Shown here piece after piece: positions 9,484 to 18,432 of a DNA stretch of 64,000 nt (position 1 is the first letter of the stretch; the number at the start of each line of letters is the position of its first letter). The notes beneath the pieces were generated by a model. It had not been told where the DNA came from, did not search any database, and saw nothing but the letters and a program-made list of their open reading frames with translations. The stretch is from assembly GCA_910577815.1 (NCBI GenBank), contig CAJTNO010000006.1, forward strand, positions 1 to 64,000, in the 5' to 3' direction. This DNA comes from an uncultured Christensenella sp. GTDB taxonomy: Bacteria > Bacillota > Clostridia > Christensenellales > CAG-917. Both the position numbers and the translations under genes were made by a program.

Positions 9484-9876
9484 CTATGAATTAAGCAATT
9501 CTTTTATTTCTTCTTCCGAATAAGGGCATACATAATCAGAACACAAATGAGTTTGGCTCCACATCATCATTTGCGTTAAAACGGGAACAAAACTTTTGCC
9601 GAGTTCTGTCAAAGTATATTCTACTTTCGGCGGAATTTCTTTATAAATTTCGCGGTGTATAAATCCGTCGTCCTCTAATTCACGCAACTGTTTTGTTAAG
9701 GTCGATTGCGTGATACCGTCCATTCGGCGTAATAATTCGCCAAAACGTTGCACTTTATAAAAAGCGATATACCAAAGAATAAGGAATTTCCATTTACCGC
9801 TTAAAACGGCTTGCAACGTATTCATAGGAACACACCGCGCCATTACTTCTCTTTTTCTAAACTTGTTATCTGTCAT
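9484..9876 (-). CDS. HxlR-family winged-helix regulator
   Basis: 130 residues; the HxlR signature includes a Cys near the N-terminus (ARCVPMNTLQ), LSGKWKFLILWYI, a region of the type LTKQLRELEDDGFIHREIY and the wing PPKVEYTLTELG. It is divergent from the radical SAM gene starting at 10029 and convergent with the nitroreductase. It is a diverged relative of the HxlR protein at 8416-8802, not a recent duplicate. Likely a local repressor of the cargo genes; its ligand is unknown. Confidence 0.9.
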   Translation of the reverse strand: MTDNKFRKREVMARCVPMNTLQAVLSGKWKFLILWYIAFYKVQRFGELLRRMDGITQSTLTKQLRELEDDGFIHREIYKEIPPKVEYTLTELGKSFVPVLTQMMMWSQTHLCSDYVCPYSEEEIKELLNS

Positions 9877-10028
9877 ATTAACTCCTTTTTTTCATTATAG
9901 CGTATTAAGAAAAGTAAGTCAAACCTATTAGTATCATTTTTGATAGTACTACTAAATAAAGACAGTACTTGTGTTTCAATACTATTATGCTTTATAATAA
10001 AGAAAAACAAAAGGACGGTATTTTATTT

Positions 10029-10913
10029 ATGCACTACACGGGAACAGTTTGGCGTCCACCTTATGAGGCTTGGTCGGCTCTATTGCAAGTTACAGCGGGT
10101 TGTACACACCATAAATGCAAATTTTGCACATTATACGAAGATATACCTTTCAAATTCAAAATGTCGCCTATTGACGAGATAGAGGACGATTTGAAAGAGT
10201 TGTGTTATTTTACCCCCGACGTAACGAGAATGTTTTTAGTCGGAGCAAATCCGTTTGTATTATCAACGGAAAAATTACGGCAAATAGCATATTTATCTAA
10301 ACAATATCTTGACCGATTAAAAACTATCGGCTGTTTTGCGCGTATAACCGACATAACGCCGAAAAGCGTTGACGAGTTAAAACAGTTACATAGTTGCGGT
10401 TATAACGGAATTACAATCGGCGTTGAAACAGGCGACGACGAAGCACTGTCTTTTATGAATAAGGGCTATTCTTCTGCCGATATTTTAGAACAATGCCGCA
10501 AACTCGACGAGGCTGGGCTGGAATATAACTTTTTCTATCTTACGGGTATTTACGGCAAAGACAAAAGCAAGCAAGGCGTTGAAAATACATTGAAAATATT
10601 TAATCAATTAAACCCAAAAATCGTCGGCGCGTCAATGTTGACAATTTACCCTACGTCAGAATTATACGGCGAAATTCAAAACGGAAATTGGACGGAAGAA
10701 AGCGAAACGGAAAAATACGAAGAATTAAAAATGCTTGTACAAGGTTTAGATATTAAAACACATTTTGCCGCTTTGGGAGCATCAAACGCAATTCAACTAC
10801 ACGGAAGTATTCCAACCGATAGAAAAGAGTTAATAACTACTATCGACAACTTTCTAAACCGTTTTGGGGAAAGCGAATTAAAACAATATAGAAAGAATTT
10901 GAAACACCTATAA
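10029..10913 (+). CDS. Radical SAM protein
   Basis: 294 residues from ATG 10029, which fits the usual family start (short lead, then RPPYEAWS and LLQVTAGC). The cluster-binding motif reads CTHHKCKFC, a CX4CX2C arrangement seen in a subgroup of radical SAM proteins that includes many uncharacterised clostridial members. A downstream GVETGDD block matches the SAM-binding part of the TIM barrel. AGGA lies about 12 bases before the start. It is followed after 13 bp by a small zinc-ribbon gene, and the two are closed by tandem terminators. Reaction unknown; likely cargo of the integrated element, regulated with the adjacent HxlR gene. Confidence 0.88.
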   Translation: MHYTGTVWRPPYEAWSALLQVTAGCTHHKCKFCTLYEDIPFKFKMSPIDEIEDDLKELCYFTPDVTRMFLVGANPFVLSTEKLRQIAYLSKQYLDRLKTIGCFARITDITPKSVDELKQLHSCGYNGITIGVETGDDEALSFMNKGYSSADILEQCRKLDEAGLEYNFFYLTGIYGKDKSKQGVENTLKIFNQLNPKIVGASMLTIYPTSELYGEIQNGNWTEESETEKYEELKMLVQGLDIKTHFAALGASNAIQLHGSIPTDRKELITTIDNFLNRFGESELKQYRKNLKHL

Positions 10914-10926
10914 ACAAGTATTTTTT

Positions 10927-11106
10927 ATGGAAAAAGAAATAGAAAACAATAAAGCAAAACTTTATTATGCGTGTTGCCCTCATTGTAAAACCGTACTCGT
11001 GCAAGCACAGAACGGTATGGACGGCTATATAAAATGTCAAAAATGTGATAAATATATACATATCATAATTCGCAACGGAACTGTAACAACCAAAACAAAA
11101 TCATAA
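10927..11106 (+). CDS. Small zinc-ribbon protein (59 aa)
   Basis: A short gene from ATG 10927 to TAA 11104-11106. The protein has two CxxC pairs, CCPHC and CQKC, about 20 residues apart, the pattern of a zinc ribbon such as phage Mu Com-type proteins. It lies directly downstream of the radical SAM gene and upstream of tandem terminators, so it is probably co-transcribed. A good ribosome binding site is not evident, so translation could be coupled. Function unknown. Confidence 0.65.
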   Translation: MEKEIENNKAKLYYACCPHCKTVLVQAQNGMDGYIKCQKCDKYIHIIIRNGTVTTKTKS

Positions 11107-11111
11107 CTATG

Positions 11112-11175
11112 GAACGCTTGGAAACGAGCGTTCTTTTTCTATATAAAAAGCCTTTATACGACAAAGGCTTTTATT
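11112..11175 (+). terminator. Tandem intrinsic terminators after the radical SAM operon
   Basis: The first hairpin (11112-11133, arms GAACGCT/AGCGTTC) is followed by TTTTT. The second (11146-11172, arms AAAAGCCTTT/AAAGGCTTTT) is followed by a T-rich tract. They insulate the cargo genes from the replication module to the right. Confidence 0.8.
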
Positions 11176-11486
11176 TTATACTTTCACGGTTTTGTTACAC
11201 TCTACATAGGCGCATATTTTGCGTTTTGCATAGGCTTTTTCTCAATGGGAAACTGTCGCGCCCGAACGAAACAAAATACTGTTTTAGAGTTGTAATCTGA
11301 AAAAAGATAAGAACCGAAACGGAGCAATACCGCCTTAATAGGGTTTGCTTTCGTTCGGTCTTTTTTTATTTATGGGCTATTGCTCCCCGCTGGCGTATTG
11401 CACGCTGTCGGGGCTTTTTCTATATACGGCGAAAACTGCCGATAGCGATTTTTCAAAACAAAAATCAAAATCGGAGGGTTTTCAAA
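11176..11486. other. Non-coding leader of the plus-strand replication module
   Basis: No supported gene. The stretch holds GC-rich hairpins, the clearest being CCCCG...CGGGG near 11396-11424 followed by CTTTTTC, which is terminator- or attenuator-like. A strong GGAGGG ribosome binding site for the next gene follows. It could carry the module's promoter and an attenuation control; no confident -35/-10 pair was identified. Confidence 0.5.
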
Positions 11487-11894
11487 ATGCAAAAAATTAA
11501 ATACGAATTTGCGGACGGTACGACAAGCGAAATCGAGGTAAGCGAAGAAATCTACGCTCTGCACTTGCAACTACTACAAGAGGAAAAGCGCAACCATTGG
11601 CGGGAAACGCGGCGGCATATATCGCTTTACTACCTATTGGAAAACGGCGTTGACTTTACGGACAATGCCGCAGATTCTTTCGCCGCCGTTGAGTTGCGCG
11701 AGAACGAGGAACGAATACATAACGCAATAAATCAATTAACGGACAAGCAACGGGAATTGGCGCAAAAAGTATTTTTCGAGGGTATGACATTAACCGACAT
11801 AGCAAAAGAAAAAGGCGTTTCGCAACCCGCTATTACTCAACAACTTGCGACCGTAATAAAAAAATTAAAAAAATTTTTGCAAAAAACCTTATAG
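11487..11894 (+). CDS. Sigma-70 region 4-like regulator
   Basis: 135 residues. The C-terminal half is a sigma-70 region 4-type helix-turn-helix: LTDKQRELAQKVFF, then GMTLTDIAKEKGVSQPAITQ, then a basic end. The N-terminal half (YEFADGTTSEIEVSEEIYA) matches small sigma-factor-like proteins common in integrative elements of Firmicutes. GGAGGG stands seven bases before the ATG. As first gene of the plus-strand module it may activate the element's downstream genes (inference). It is too short to be a full sigma factor. Confidence 0.82.
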   Translation: MQKIKYEFADGTTSEIEVSEEIYALHLQLLQEEKRNHWRETRRHISLYYLLENGVDFTDNAADSFAAVELRENEERIHNAINQLTDKQRELAQKVFFEGMTLTDIAKEKGVSQPAITQQLATVIKKLKKFLQKTL

Positions 11895-11961
11895 TTGCCA
11901 CGTTCCCGTGCTTATAAGTAGAGGCAAAAAAAGCCTACTACAAAAACGGGAGCGTAAAAAA

Positions 11962-12198
11962 ATGATAGTCAAGAAAGAAAAATTGCAAGCCTATTTAGAC
12001 AAGCACGAAATGACGGCAGCAACATTGGCGCGCGATATGGGCATTGATGAAAACGAGGTAAAAACGCTGTTAAACGGCGGCGCGGTAAACGAGGCAACGG
12101 CGCGGCGTTTTATCTACTACTTGGGCGCGGACGAGGCTGTAAAACTTATTGATTGGGCGGCAATAGGCAAACAAAATCCGCTTTCGGACAAGGGCTGA
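11962..12198 (+). CDS. Small helix-turn-helix protein
   Basis: 78 residues from ATG 11962, preceded by GGGAG at about nine bases. The pattern LDKHEMTAATLARDMGIDEN followed by a possible recognition helix (EVKTLLNGGAVNEATARRF) resembles a Cro/CI-type HTH. It lies between the sigma-like gene and the first membrane protein and is probably co-transcribed. A switch or copy-control regulator is the natural guess, but no operator was identified. Confidence 0.7.
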   Translation: MIVKKEKLQAYLDKHEMTAATLARDMGIDENEVKTLLNGGAVNEATARRFIYYLGADEAVKLIDWAAIGKQNPLSDKG

Positions 12199-12228
12199 CT
12201 GCCTCTGAAAATTTAGCAAGGAGAAACT

Positions 12229-13536
12229 ATGAAACTAATCAAGACGATAGCGAACTGCTGTTTGGTGTTCATAACCGTAATAGCCGTATGCGTTATAATC
12301 GCGTTCGTTTACTATCACTATTTTGTGAAAGATACGACAATCGGCGTGAACAATATCAACGACCAACTCGCCGTAGACATTAAGAAAGACGACGAACTGA
12401 CGGACGAGGAAAAAGACATTTTCGAGGAACGGTGGTTTATGGAAGCAAACTACTATTCCAACGACAAGAACAACGGCGTACAACTGCAAGAATTAAAGTA
12501 CAACTATTTTACGGGCTACGGCTTAACGGAAAGCGAATACCGCTCTACGGGTATGCAATTTATAGGCGATTTCCGAACGTACACGCAAGAGGTACACAAG
12601 GAAAGCGAGGCAAATGAGCGCGTACTCTCTGAATTTTACTATTACGACACGACGAACGGCATAAATTGGAGCGGTTTCAAAGGTCAATACGGGAGCGTGT
12701 CAACCGTACTCAACCGCAACCAACAGTTTATTATCAAGATAGACAACCGCCCGTTTTCAATTCAGTTAGACGGCAAATACGACACATACGGCAGACTGTG
12801 GGGCTTTCTCTGGACGGTCAAACAAAGTACAACGTATTTCGATTACGGCGATGTGTTCGACGCGGTTTTCTCGGCTATCAAGAGTAACGACAAGGGCTAC
12901 GGCGATTACTATATCACGCTCGACCTTTCGCAATACTTTTCTATCAGAGAATACGACAAAGCAAGCGGCAAATTCAAAGCGGACGACGTAACCGACATTA
13001 TCAAAAATTACGCCGTGCTTAAATTCCACTACGACGAGAACGGAGCGCGTAACAGTACGCAAAGCATTTTCGGCTCTATCGAGTGCAACCCGAAATACGA
13101 CACCAGCGACGAACAAATAGACACTACCTATTGGCAGGAACGTATGACATACACGCTTACCGATACAAGCAAGTTGAACGGTGCGGAACTGTTTACTTAC
13201 CGTTACAGCGAGATATACGACGGGTATTTTGTTTCGTTGTCTATGGACGGCAAAAAGTTATTCGCAGATATGCCCCGCGCAAAGGTCAATATAACGCTGG
13301 ACTTACAGTCGGAGTATTTGGCGGGTAAAGAAATCAAGGTTGTAGGTCTTGACTATAACGCTTTCGACGGACTGGAAATCGACACGCTTACTATCAAGGG
13401 CAATGCACGAACATTTTACTTGCTGGAAAAATCGCTGAACGATACGCAGTTAAAAACATTAAAACACAGTCGCGGTATTGTGCTGGACGGAACGGCAAAC
13501 GCAATCAACAACGAGTACAGCGAGGTGCTTATATGA
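12229..13536 (+). CDS. N-terminally membrane-anchored protein of unknown function (435 aa)
   Basis: Not recognised as a known family. One N-terminal membrane segment (about residues 8-32) is followed by about 400 mostly polar, Asp/Tyr-rich residues predicted to face outward, with few Cys and no visible catalytic motif. AAGGAG lies directly upstream of the ATG. Its stop overlaps the start of the next gene by four bases (ATGA), so the two are translationally coupled. With the next two genes it forms a trio sharing the same topology. In a mobile element with a Zot-like ATPase, roles in particle assembly, adsorption or export are possible but unproven. Confidence 0.75.
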   Translation: MKLIKTIANCCLVFITVIAVCVIIAFVYYHYFVKDTTIGVNNINDQLAVDIKKDDELTDEEKDIFEERWFMEANYYSNDKNNGVQLQELKYNYFTGYGLTESEYRSTGMQFIGDFRTYTQEVHKESEANERVLSEFYYYDTTNGINWSGFKGQYGSVSTVLNRNQQFIIKIDNRPFSIQLDGKYDTYGRLWGFLWTVKQSTTYFDYGDVFDAVFSAIKSNDKGYGDYYITLDLSQYFSIREYDKASGKFKADDVTDIIKNYAVLKFHYDENGARNSTQSIFGSIECNPKYDTSDEQIDTTYWQERMTYTLTDTSKLNGAELFTYRYSEIYDGYFVSLSMDGKKLFADMPRAKVNITLDLQSEYLAGKEIKVVGLDYNAFDGLEIDTLTIKGNARTFYLLEKSLNDTQLKTLKHSRGIVLDGTANAINNEYSEVLI

Positions 13537-14060
13537 AAAAAATCATAGGTATGGTTATTCTCTATCTGCTGGCGTTCGTCATAATCGTTGCCGCCGTTTT
13601 CTGCGGGATTCGGTTGTATAAGGAAATCAAGGCTGAAAGTTATATAAACGGCTCAATAGATATTAGCAACCGATTCACGCAAGAAAGTTTTAACTATTCG
13701 TCTACGAGCGCGGTATTCTATCACGATTTATACGACGACACCGACACATACGCATTTGAAAAAGATTTGCTCAAAGTCGAGAATTTTGACGGCAAGAAAA
13801 AGACCTATCAGGTTATACTCAACGATTACGTTTTGCTGAATACGGAAATAAACGCCGGCTCTGTGTTCGCAACTGTAAATATGGACTTTTACGACACGAA
13901 CGGGAACGTAATCAACAGCGCGGTTATGAAATTGTCGGTCAAGTTTTTGAGCAACAAAACGACTTTAACGCTTGCGACGACGGGTAAAGAAAACGCAAGT
14001 TTTCTCGAACAGTATTTTGCGGACAACGGCATACGCCTACGCATTATAGAAATTTTATAA
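13533..14060 (+). CDS. N-terminally membrane-anchored protein of unknown function (175 aa)
   Basis: Begins with a single strong hydrophobic segment (about residues 5-28), followed by an extracytoplasmic domain of about 145 residues without recognised motifs. Translation is coupled to the preceding gene through an ATGA overlap. The next gene starts ten bases after its stop. It is the smallest of the three anchored proteins but still much larger than a filamentous-phage major coat protein. Function unknown. Confidence 0.72.
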   Translation: MKKIIGMVILYLLAFVIIVAAVFCGIRLYKEIKAESYINGSIDISNRFTQESFNYSSTSAVFYHDLYDDTDTYAFEKDLLKVENFDGKKKTYQVILNDYVLLNTEINAGSVFATVNMDFYDTNGNVINSAVMKLSVKFLSNKTTLTLATTGKENASFLEQYFADNGIRLRIIEIL

Positions 14061-14070
14061 GGAGCGAACA

Positions 14071-16245
14071 ATGTCAACAACGAAAAAAGTATTAACAATC
14101 ATATTCAGTATTCTCATAATCGGCGTTTTCGCGTTCCTACTTACTTGGGGCATTATAAATTGGTCGAAGGTCAAGGACGGAATGGCGGGCAACGGTCTAT
14201 ATACGCAAGAGGACGTGCAAAAATCTTACGAGGACGGCTATTCCACCGCTCTCAAAGACAAGGACGAATACGACAAACTAATCAACAGTTACCGCGACAC
14301 GATAACCACGCAGAACGATTTAATATCGCAGTATACGAGCGAGGCAACCGCCCTCAACAATTCCATAAAGGACTATCAAGGGCAAGTCGCTACGTTGAAC
14401 GAACAACGCGCCGCGCTGGAAACGCAGATTGAAACGCTGAACACTATCAAGGCAAGCAACGAAACGACAATTACGGAATTAAACGGGCAAATTGCCGAAC
14501 TGTCAACGCAGATACTTACGCTGCAAGGCAATAAGGACGAGAACGAACGGCAAATCGCCGCGCTTACGGAGCAATTAACGAACTTGCAAAATCTGAATAC
14601 GCAGTTACAAGAAAACAACGCGCTGAACGCAAAGACGATAAACGGACTGAACGCGCAAATTGCAAGTTTGAATAATCAGATTGCCGATTTGACATTGCAA
14701 ACGCAAAACAATTCTTCGGTGGTCAATGCTCTGAACGCTAAAATTGCGGAACTGCAAAAGTCCGTAAGTTATTATGAACAGTATCTGTCTACATTGGAAA
14801 GCGGCGAGCAAGTCGTTGCCACGTTCGAGTTTGACGGGAGCGTTTACAACATACAAGTAGTAAACAAGAACAGTCTTTTGACAGTCGCAACACCGCCCTC
14901 AACGGCTTACGTTATATTCAACGGCTGGACGGTTGACGGCGAGCCTATCGACCTTGCCACTTACCGCATAACGGCGAACACGAAAATAGTTGCCGACGTA
15001 ACGCATAAATACGAGGTCAATTTTATGGTAGACGGCGAAAACTACCACAATGAAATCGTATTGAAAAACGCAAACGTAACGCCGCCCGCCGCGCCTACGA
15101 AAAACGGCTATGTGTTCGAGGGCTGGACGATTGACGGAAACACGCCCGTAAATCTTACAACTTACACCGTTACGCAGAACGTAACATTTACGGCGAAATT
15201 CACAAAGCAGTATTCCGTCGTGTTCAAGTACGAGGACACCACGCTGAAAAACGAAACCGTAAAATCGGGCAACTATGCAACCGCACCCGAAACTAATTCA
15301 ACCGCTTATAAAGTTTTCAACGGCTGGAAAGTAAACGGCGTTGCGGTCAACGTTAGCGAATACCGCATAACAAGCGATACCGTATTTGTCGCAGATATAA
15401 CGTACAAGTACGACGTGAAATTCATAGCGGACGGCAAAACGCATAATACGCAGATTATCGAGCGCAACGGCAAGCCCACCGTACCCGCCAACCCTACAAA
15501 GCCGAATTATGTATTTGTCGGCTGGTCTATTGACGGAACGAACACCGTCAACGTAAGCAATTACACCGTTACCGAAAACATAACATTTACGGCAATATTC
15601 CGTGTAGACAAATTCACGGTTACGTTCAAAAACGGCGATACTACGGTAGCAACGCAAGAGGTGCAAAACGGCGGCTATGCAACTATGCCTACGTTCAACA
15701 GCGATACGTTTGTGGGCTGGACGGTTGACGGAAAAACGGTTGTAAATCTTTCAACCTACAAGATAACCGCAAACACGACTTTCACGGCAAAATTCGGAAC
15801 TTGGACGCGCTTGGGCGACGATATGCTTTACGTTTACGGCGACAGCACTATGAACAGCGTTGACATAGCGGTTAGCGGTCTGAAAGCGGGCGACAAAATC
15901 AAGATTACGGCGAACTATATCAAGGCGAATATACGCGACGACGGAAACAACAGTTTTTGGTATAACTCGCCCGACGGCAACGGTTGCTACGGCTACGAAT
16001 ACGGCTATGACGGACAATGGCAACAACTGCAATACGAGGGCGACGGCGGCAACGCTGGCGACAAAGAATTGACAAGCCTTGCGCCGTTCTCGGCAACGCT
16101 CGGACTTGTGGAATACGGAACGGAAAACACATTTACCATAACAATATCTTGCAAACGCGACGGAATTTTGACTGTCGAGTGGTCGGACAATGCGGGTTTC
16201 TATATCGAGATGATGACAATGTGGGAATTGTACGTTATGAGATAA
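14071..16245 (+). CDS. Anchored coiled-coil protein with InlB-type repeats (724 aa)
   Basis: Layout: N-terminal membrane segment (about 8-30); a long Gln/Leu/Asn-rich coiled coil (about 45-245); then about five beta-grasp repeats of the Listeria-Bacteroides (InlB B) type (about 245-600), each with an F.GW..DG core and a TY.IT.NT.F.A edge; and a distinct C-terminal domain (about 605-724). GGAGCG precedes the ATG. InlB B repeats are typical of surface adhesins and unusual in a small replicon. The protein could be an adsorption fibre or a surface factor given to the host; neither is shown. A host surface protein at 61832-64000 uses the same repeat class. Confidence 0.8.
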   Translation: MSTTKKVLTIIFSILIIGVFAFLLTWGIINWSKVKDGMAGNGLYTQEDVQKSYEDGYSTALKDKDEYDKLINSYRDTITTQNDLISQYTSEATALNNSIKDYQGQVATLNEQRAALETQIETLNTIKASNETTITELNGQIAELSTQILTLQGNKDENERQIAALTEQLTNLQNLNTQLQENNALNAKTINGLNAQIASLNNQIADLTLQTQNNSSVVNALNAKIAELQKSVSYYEQYLSTLESGEQVVATFEFDGSVYNIQVVNKNSLLTVATPPSTAYVIFNGWTVDGEPIDLATYRITANTKIVADVTHKYEVNFMVDGENYHNEIVLKNANVTPPAAPTKNGYVFEGWTIDGNTPVNLTTYTVTQNVTFTAKFTKQYSVVFKYEDTTLKNETVKSGNYATAPETNSTAYKVFNGWKVNGVAVNVSEYRITSDTVFVADITYKYDVKFIADGKTHNTQIIERNGKPTVPANPTKPNYVFVGWSIDGTNTVNVSNYTVTENITFTAIFRVDKFTVTFKNGDTTVATQEVQNGGYATMPTFNSDTFVGWTVDGKTVVNLSTYKITANTTFTAKFGTWTRLGDDMLYVYGDSTMNSVDIAVSGLKAGDKIKITANYIKANIRDDGNNSFWYNSPDGNGCYGYEYGYDGQWQQLQYEGDGGNAGDKELTSLAPFSATLGLVEYGTENTFTITISCKRDGILTVEWSDNAGFYIEMMTMWELYVMR

Positions 16246-16374
16246 ACAAAGGCAAATCACAACTTAATTATAACGCTTGGGGTAAGCGCAAAAAGCCCCG
16301 CCATTAGCCGCTTAAAATGACGGTGCGCAACGTAGTTTACGGCGGTGCAAAATAAACCTCAAAAGGAGCAAAAA

Positions 16375-16740
16375 ATGGAAAACTTAAACAAGGTAGTCAA
16401 GGAAATCAAGATTGTAGCAAAACCCTCGAAACGCGGCGGCAAAAATCACTTCGTGCGCGTTGAACTCATTAACGGGCGTTCCGCAGACGTGTGGTGCGAT
16501 AAAGAGGTCGTCGAACTCATTCAGACTTGCACGGAGTTGGGCGTTGAGCCTTTCAAGAGTTTTACTCTCGAAAAACGTACCAGTGAAAAGAACGGCGCGG
16601 AATATATCGCGGTTGTGCTTAAAATGTTCAACGACGACGAATACTTTTACTTTCTGCCCCGCGCAACAAATACCATTGTGGGATTGTTACTCGCAAAAGC
16701 CGCAAAGGACGAAACGCCCGCGACCGCGAAAAAGGCGTAA
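16375..16740 (+). CDS. Small protein of unknown function (121 aa)
   Basis: ATG 16375 is chosen because AAAAGGAG stands about six bases upstream. The protein is compact, has no membrane segment, has a basic N-terminal half (KIVAKPSKRGGKNHFVRV) and ends in a short Ala/Lys/Thr tail. Position in an ssDNA-type replicon, before the Zot-like and Rep genes, makes an ssDNA-binding or accessory replication role a testable guess only. The 130 bases before it contain no gene. Confidence 0.65.
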   Translation: MENLNKVVKEIKIVAKPSKRGGKNHFVRVELINGRSADVWCDKEVVELIQTCTELGVEPFKSFTLEKRTSEKNGAEYIAVVLKMFNDDEYFYFLPRATNTIVGLLLAKAAKDETPATAKKA

Positions 16741-16743
16741 TCT

Positions 16744-17175
16744 ATGGCAAACCCGAAAATACCGCAAGGCTATCAAGGAACATACGCCCGCGCCGCCGAC
16801 GGCTCGGCAACTCTTATTATGGTGTCGCGTTCAGATAGCATAACGGACTATACCGAAAAAAAGGAGCATAAGCCTATGGCAAATCAACCCACGCAACAGC
16901 AAATGAATATGACGGACGGCGAACAGCCGCAAGCACGTTATACGCCTTATACTACCGAGCAGAAAAAGGAATACGCAAAGCAGTTTACCAAACGTGAAAT
17001 TGCCTCGTACCGCAAAGGACAGCAAAGCGCATACGCGCATATGGGGAATATCGGCAAGCGCAATTCGTTTTTCATTTACAACAATCTGAAAAACGACGAG
17101 GCGGCAACGCCACCGCCCGCGCCGCCCGCCGACAGTAAACCCAAAGGCAACCGCCGCAATACGGGCAATAAATAA
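16744..17175 (+). CDS. Small hydrophilic protein, two possible in-frame starts
   Basis: Read from ATG 16744 the protein has 143 residues. An internal in-frame ATG at 16876 has a much better ribosome binding site (AAAAGGAG, nine bases upstream) and would give 99 residues. Sequence is Gln/Pro/Lys-rich, with a basic helix (EQKKEYAKQFTKREIASYRK) and a Pro/Lys/Asn tail; no membrane segment. The shorter form may be the main product, or both may be made. Function unknown. Confidence 0.6.
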   Translation: MANPKIPQGYQGTYARAADGSATLIMVSRSDSITDYTEKKEHKPMANQPTQQQMNMTDGEQPQARYTPYTTEQKKEYAKQFTKREIASYRKGQQSAYAHMGNIGKRNSFFIYNNLKNDEAATPPPAPPADSKPKGNRRNTGNK

Positions 17176-17188
17176 CTAAATCTTACGA

Positions 17189-17224
17189 GGGAGCGGGCGT
17201 TTGTCCGTTCCCTTGTTTCTTTTT
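17189..17224 (+). terminator. Hairpin with T-tract before the Zot-like gene
   Basis: GGGAGCGGGC (17189-17198) pairs with GTCCGTTCCC (17203-17212) over ten pairs including two G-U, with loop GTTT, followed by TTGTTTCTTTTT. It could limit read-through from the membrane-protein genes into the Zot-like and Rep genes. Confidence 0.65.
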
Positions 17225-17236
17225 GCGGGGGTGCTT

Positions 17237-18112
17237 ATGGAAAATAAAACGTATTATCTTACTTACGTTGTCGGGGAGCGCGGCGTAGGTAAAACAACAT
17301 TATTAGCGCATTTTGCTTGCCGCTATATGATACCGCCGCTGTCCGTTTATGACCTATCTATTTGCAAAAAGGAAATTGAACGGCTGCGGGCTGGCGGCTG
17401 GAATAACCTTTCACTTGCGCCGCACATTCAACACCTTGTTTACGTTGTGGACGATACATTTATTGCGCGGGGGCTTGGGTATAAGCCGCGCGTTTCTATG
17501 GAATTGCAATTTGAACGAATAGGACTATACGACGGTGTTCACGAGGTTGATTATCTCTTGCCGTATGCAAAAATCTTTCTGCCCGAAATTCAAAGCAAAT
17601 TAGACAGTAGAAAATCAATGACCGCCGAACGGGTTGCGGACTACTTTCTGCGTTATATCGAACGACAACGCAAGGTCGGCGTTCAGATGTGGGCTGACAC
17701 GCAAATAGACGACAGCGCGGACAAACGCTTTCGTTCGCTTTCCGATAAACTCATAGAGGTGCAGAACAAACGCGATTATTACGACCATTACGGGCGGCTT
17801 ATTAAAACCGTATGGAACTGTTTGGAGTTTTCGGGCGTTCGGCAATACGCCCGTTACAAGGACAGCGGCAACGCGAAAATAGGCGTTAAAACGGCATACG
17901 CGCACTACGGAAATATTTACGCTTGCGTTGACAGTTACAGCGGCAAAGAATATTTTTATTACGGTATGACGGGCAACTACCATACAACGCTTGCAACGCT
18001 CACGGGCAACGACAAGGCGGCTATGCTGGCGCGATGCGAACGCTATCCGCTATTTAATCAGAACGAAAACAAGAACAATAACAGCGAGGTTACGGAACTA
18101 TGGAAAAGTTAG
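17237..18112 (+). CDS. Zot-like P-loop ATPase (filamentous-phage assembly type)
   Basis: 291 residues from ATG 17237; an upstream in-frame TTG would add 12 residues inside the terminator hairpin and is not preferred. Walker A is GERGVGKTT near residue 10-18. A hydrophobic strand ending in VVDD and the block FLPEIQSKLDSR...RQRKVGVQMWADTQIDDSADKRFRSL match the sensor/Q-loop region of Zot/pI-type ATPases of the HerA-FtsK clade, which drive extrusion of ssDNA filamentous phages. No clear membrane segment is seen, unlike many pI proteins. Its 3' end overlaps the next gene by 13 bases, and rep follows. Alternative: another HerA/FtsK-type DNA translocase. Confidence 0.72.
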   Translation: MENKTYYLTYVVGERGVGKTTLLAHFACRYMIPPLSVYDLSICKKEIERLRAGGWNNLSLAPHIQHLVYVVDDTFIARGLGYKPRVSMELQFERIGLYDGVHEVDYLLPYAKIFLPEIQSKLDSRKSMTAERVADYFLRYIERQRKVGVQMWADTQIDDSADKRFRSLSDKLIEVQNKRDYYDHYGRLIKTVWNCLEFSGVRQYARYKDSGNAKIGVKTAYAHYGNIYACVDSYSGKEYFYYGMTGNYHTTLATLTGNDKAAMLARCERYPLFNQNENKNNNSEVTELWKS

Positions 18113-18420
18113 ATTTTACGGAACTGCACAAAGAAAAGTTAGCGGTTATATTCGAGAATATAGACATACTCACGGCAATGAAAGAAAGCGACACGCAACT
18201 GCCGCCGCGCTTTTTTCGGGAAATTACGGACGACGTGATTTTGGACTATAAAGCCAAAGTCGGCATACTCAACAAGAATACAAAGTTTGTAACAAAGGAA
18301 CTTATAAAAGACTTTAAGTTACTGCGACGGGAACAGCGCAAGCGACAAGCGGAACTACGCCGCCAGCGCAAGCGCGAAACGCTTTTATACGTTGCGCCCG
18401 CCGCGCTTATTCACTCATAA
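18100..18420 (+). CDS. Small basic protein of unknown function (106 aa)
   Basis: Overlaps the end of the Zot-like gene by 13 bases, implying coupling. The C-terminal part is strongly basic and helical (KLLRREQRKRQAELRRQRKR), consistent with nucleic-acid binding; the end (LLYVAPAALIH) is mildly hydrophobic. No recognised family. It immediately precedes the origin structures, so a replication or packaging accessory role is possible. Confidence 0.65.
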   Translation: MEKLDFTELHKEKLAVIFENIDILTAMKESDTQLPPRFFREITDDVILDYKAKVGILNKNTKFVTKELIKDFKLLRREQRKRQAELRRQRKRETLLYVAPAALIHS

Positions 18421-18432
18421 TCAACACCGCAA

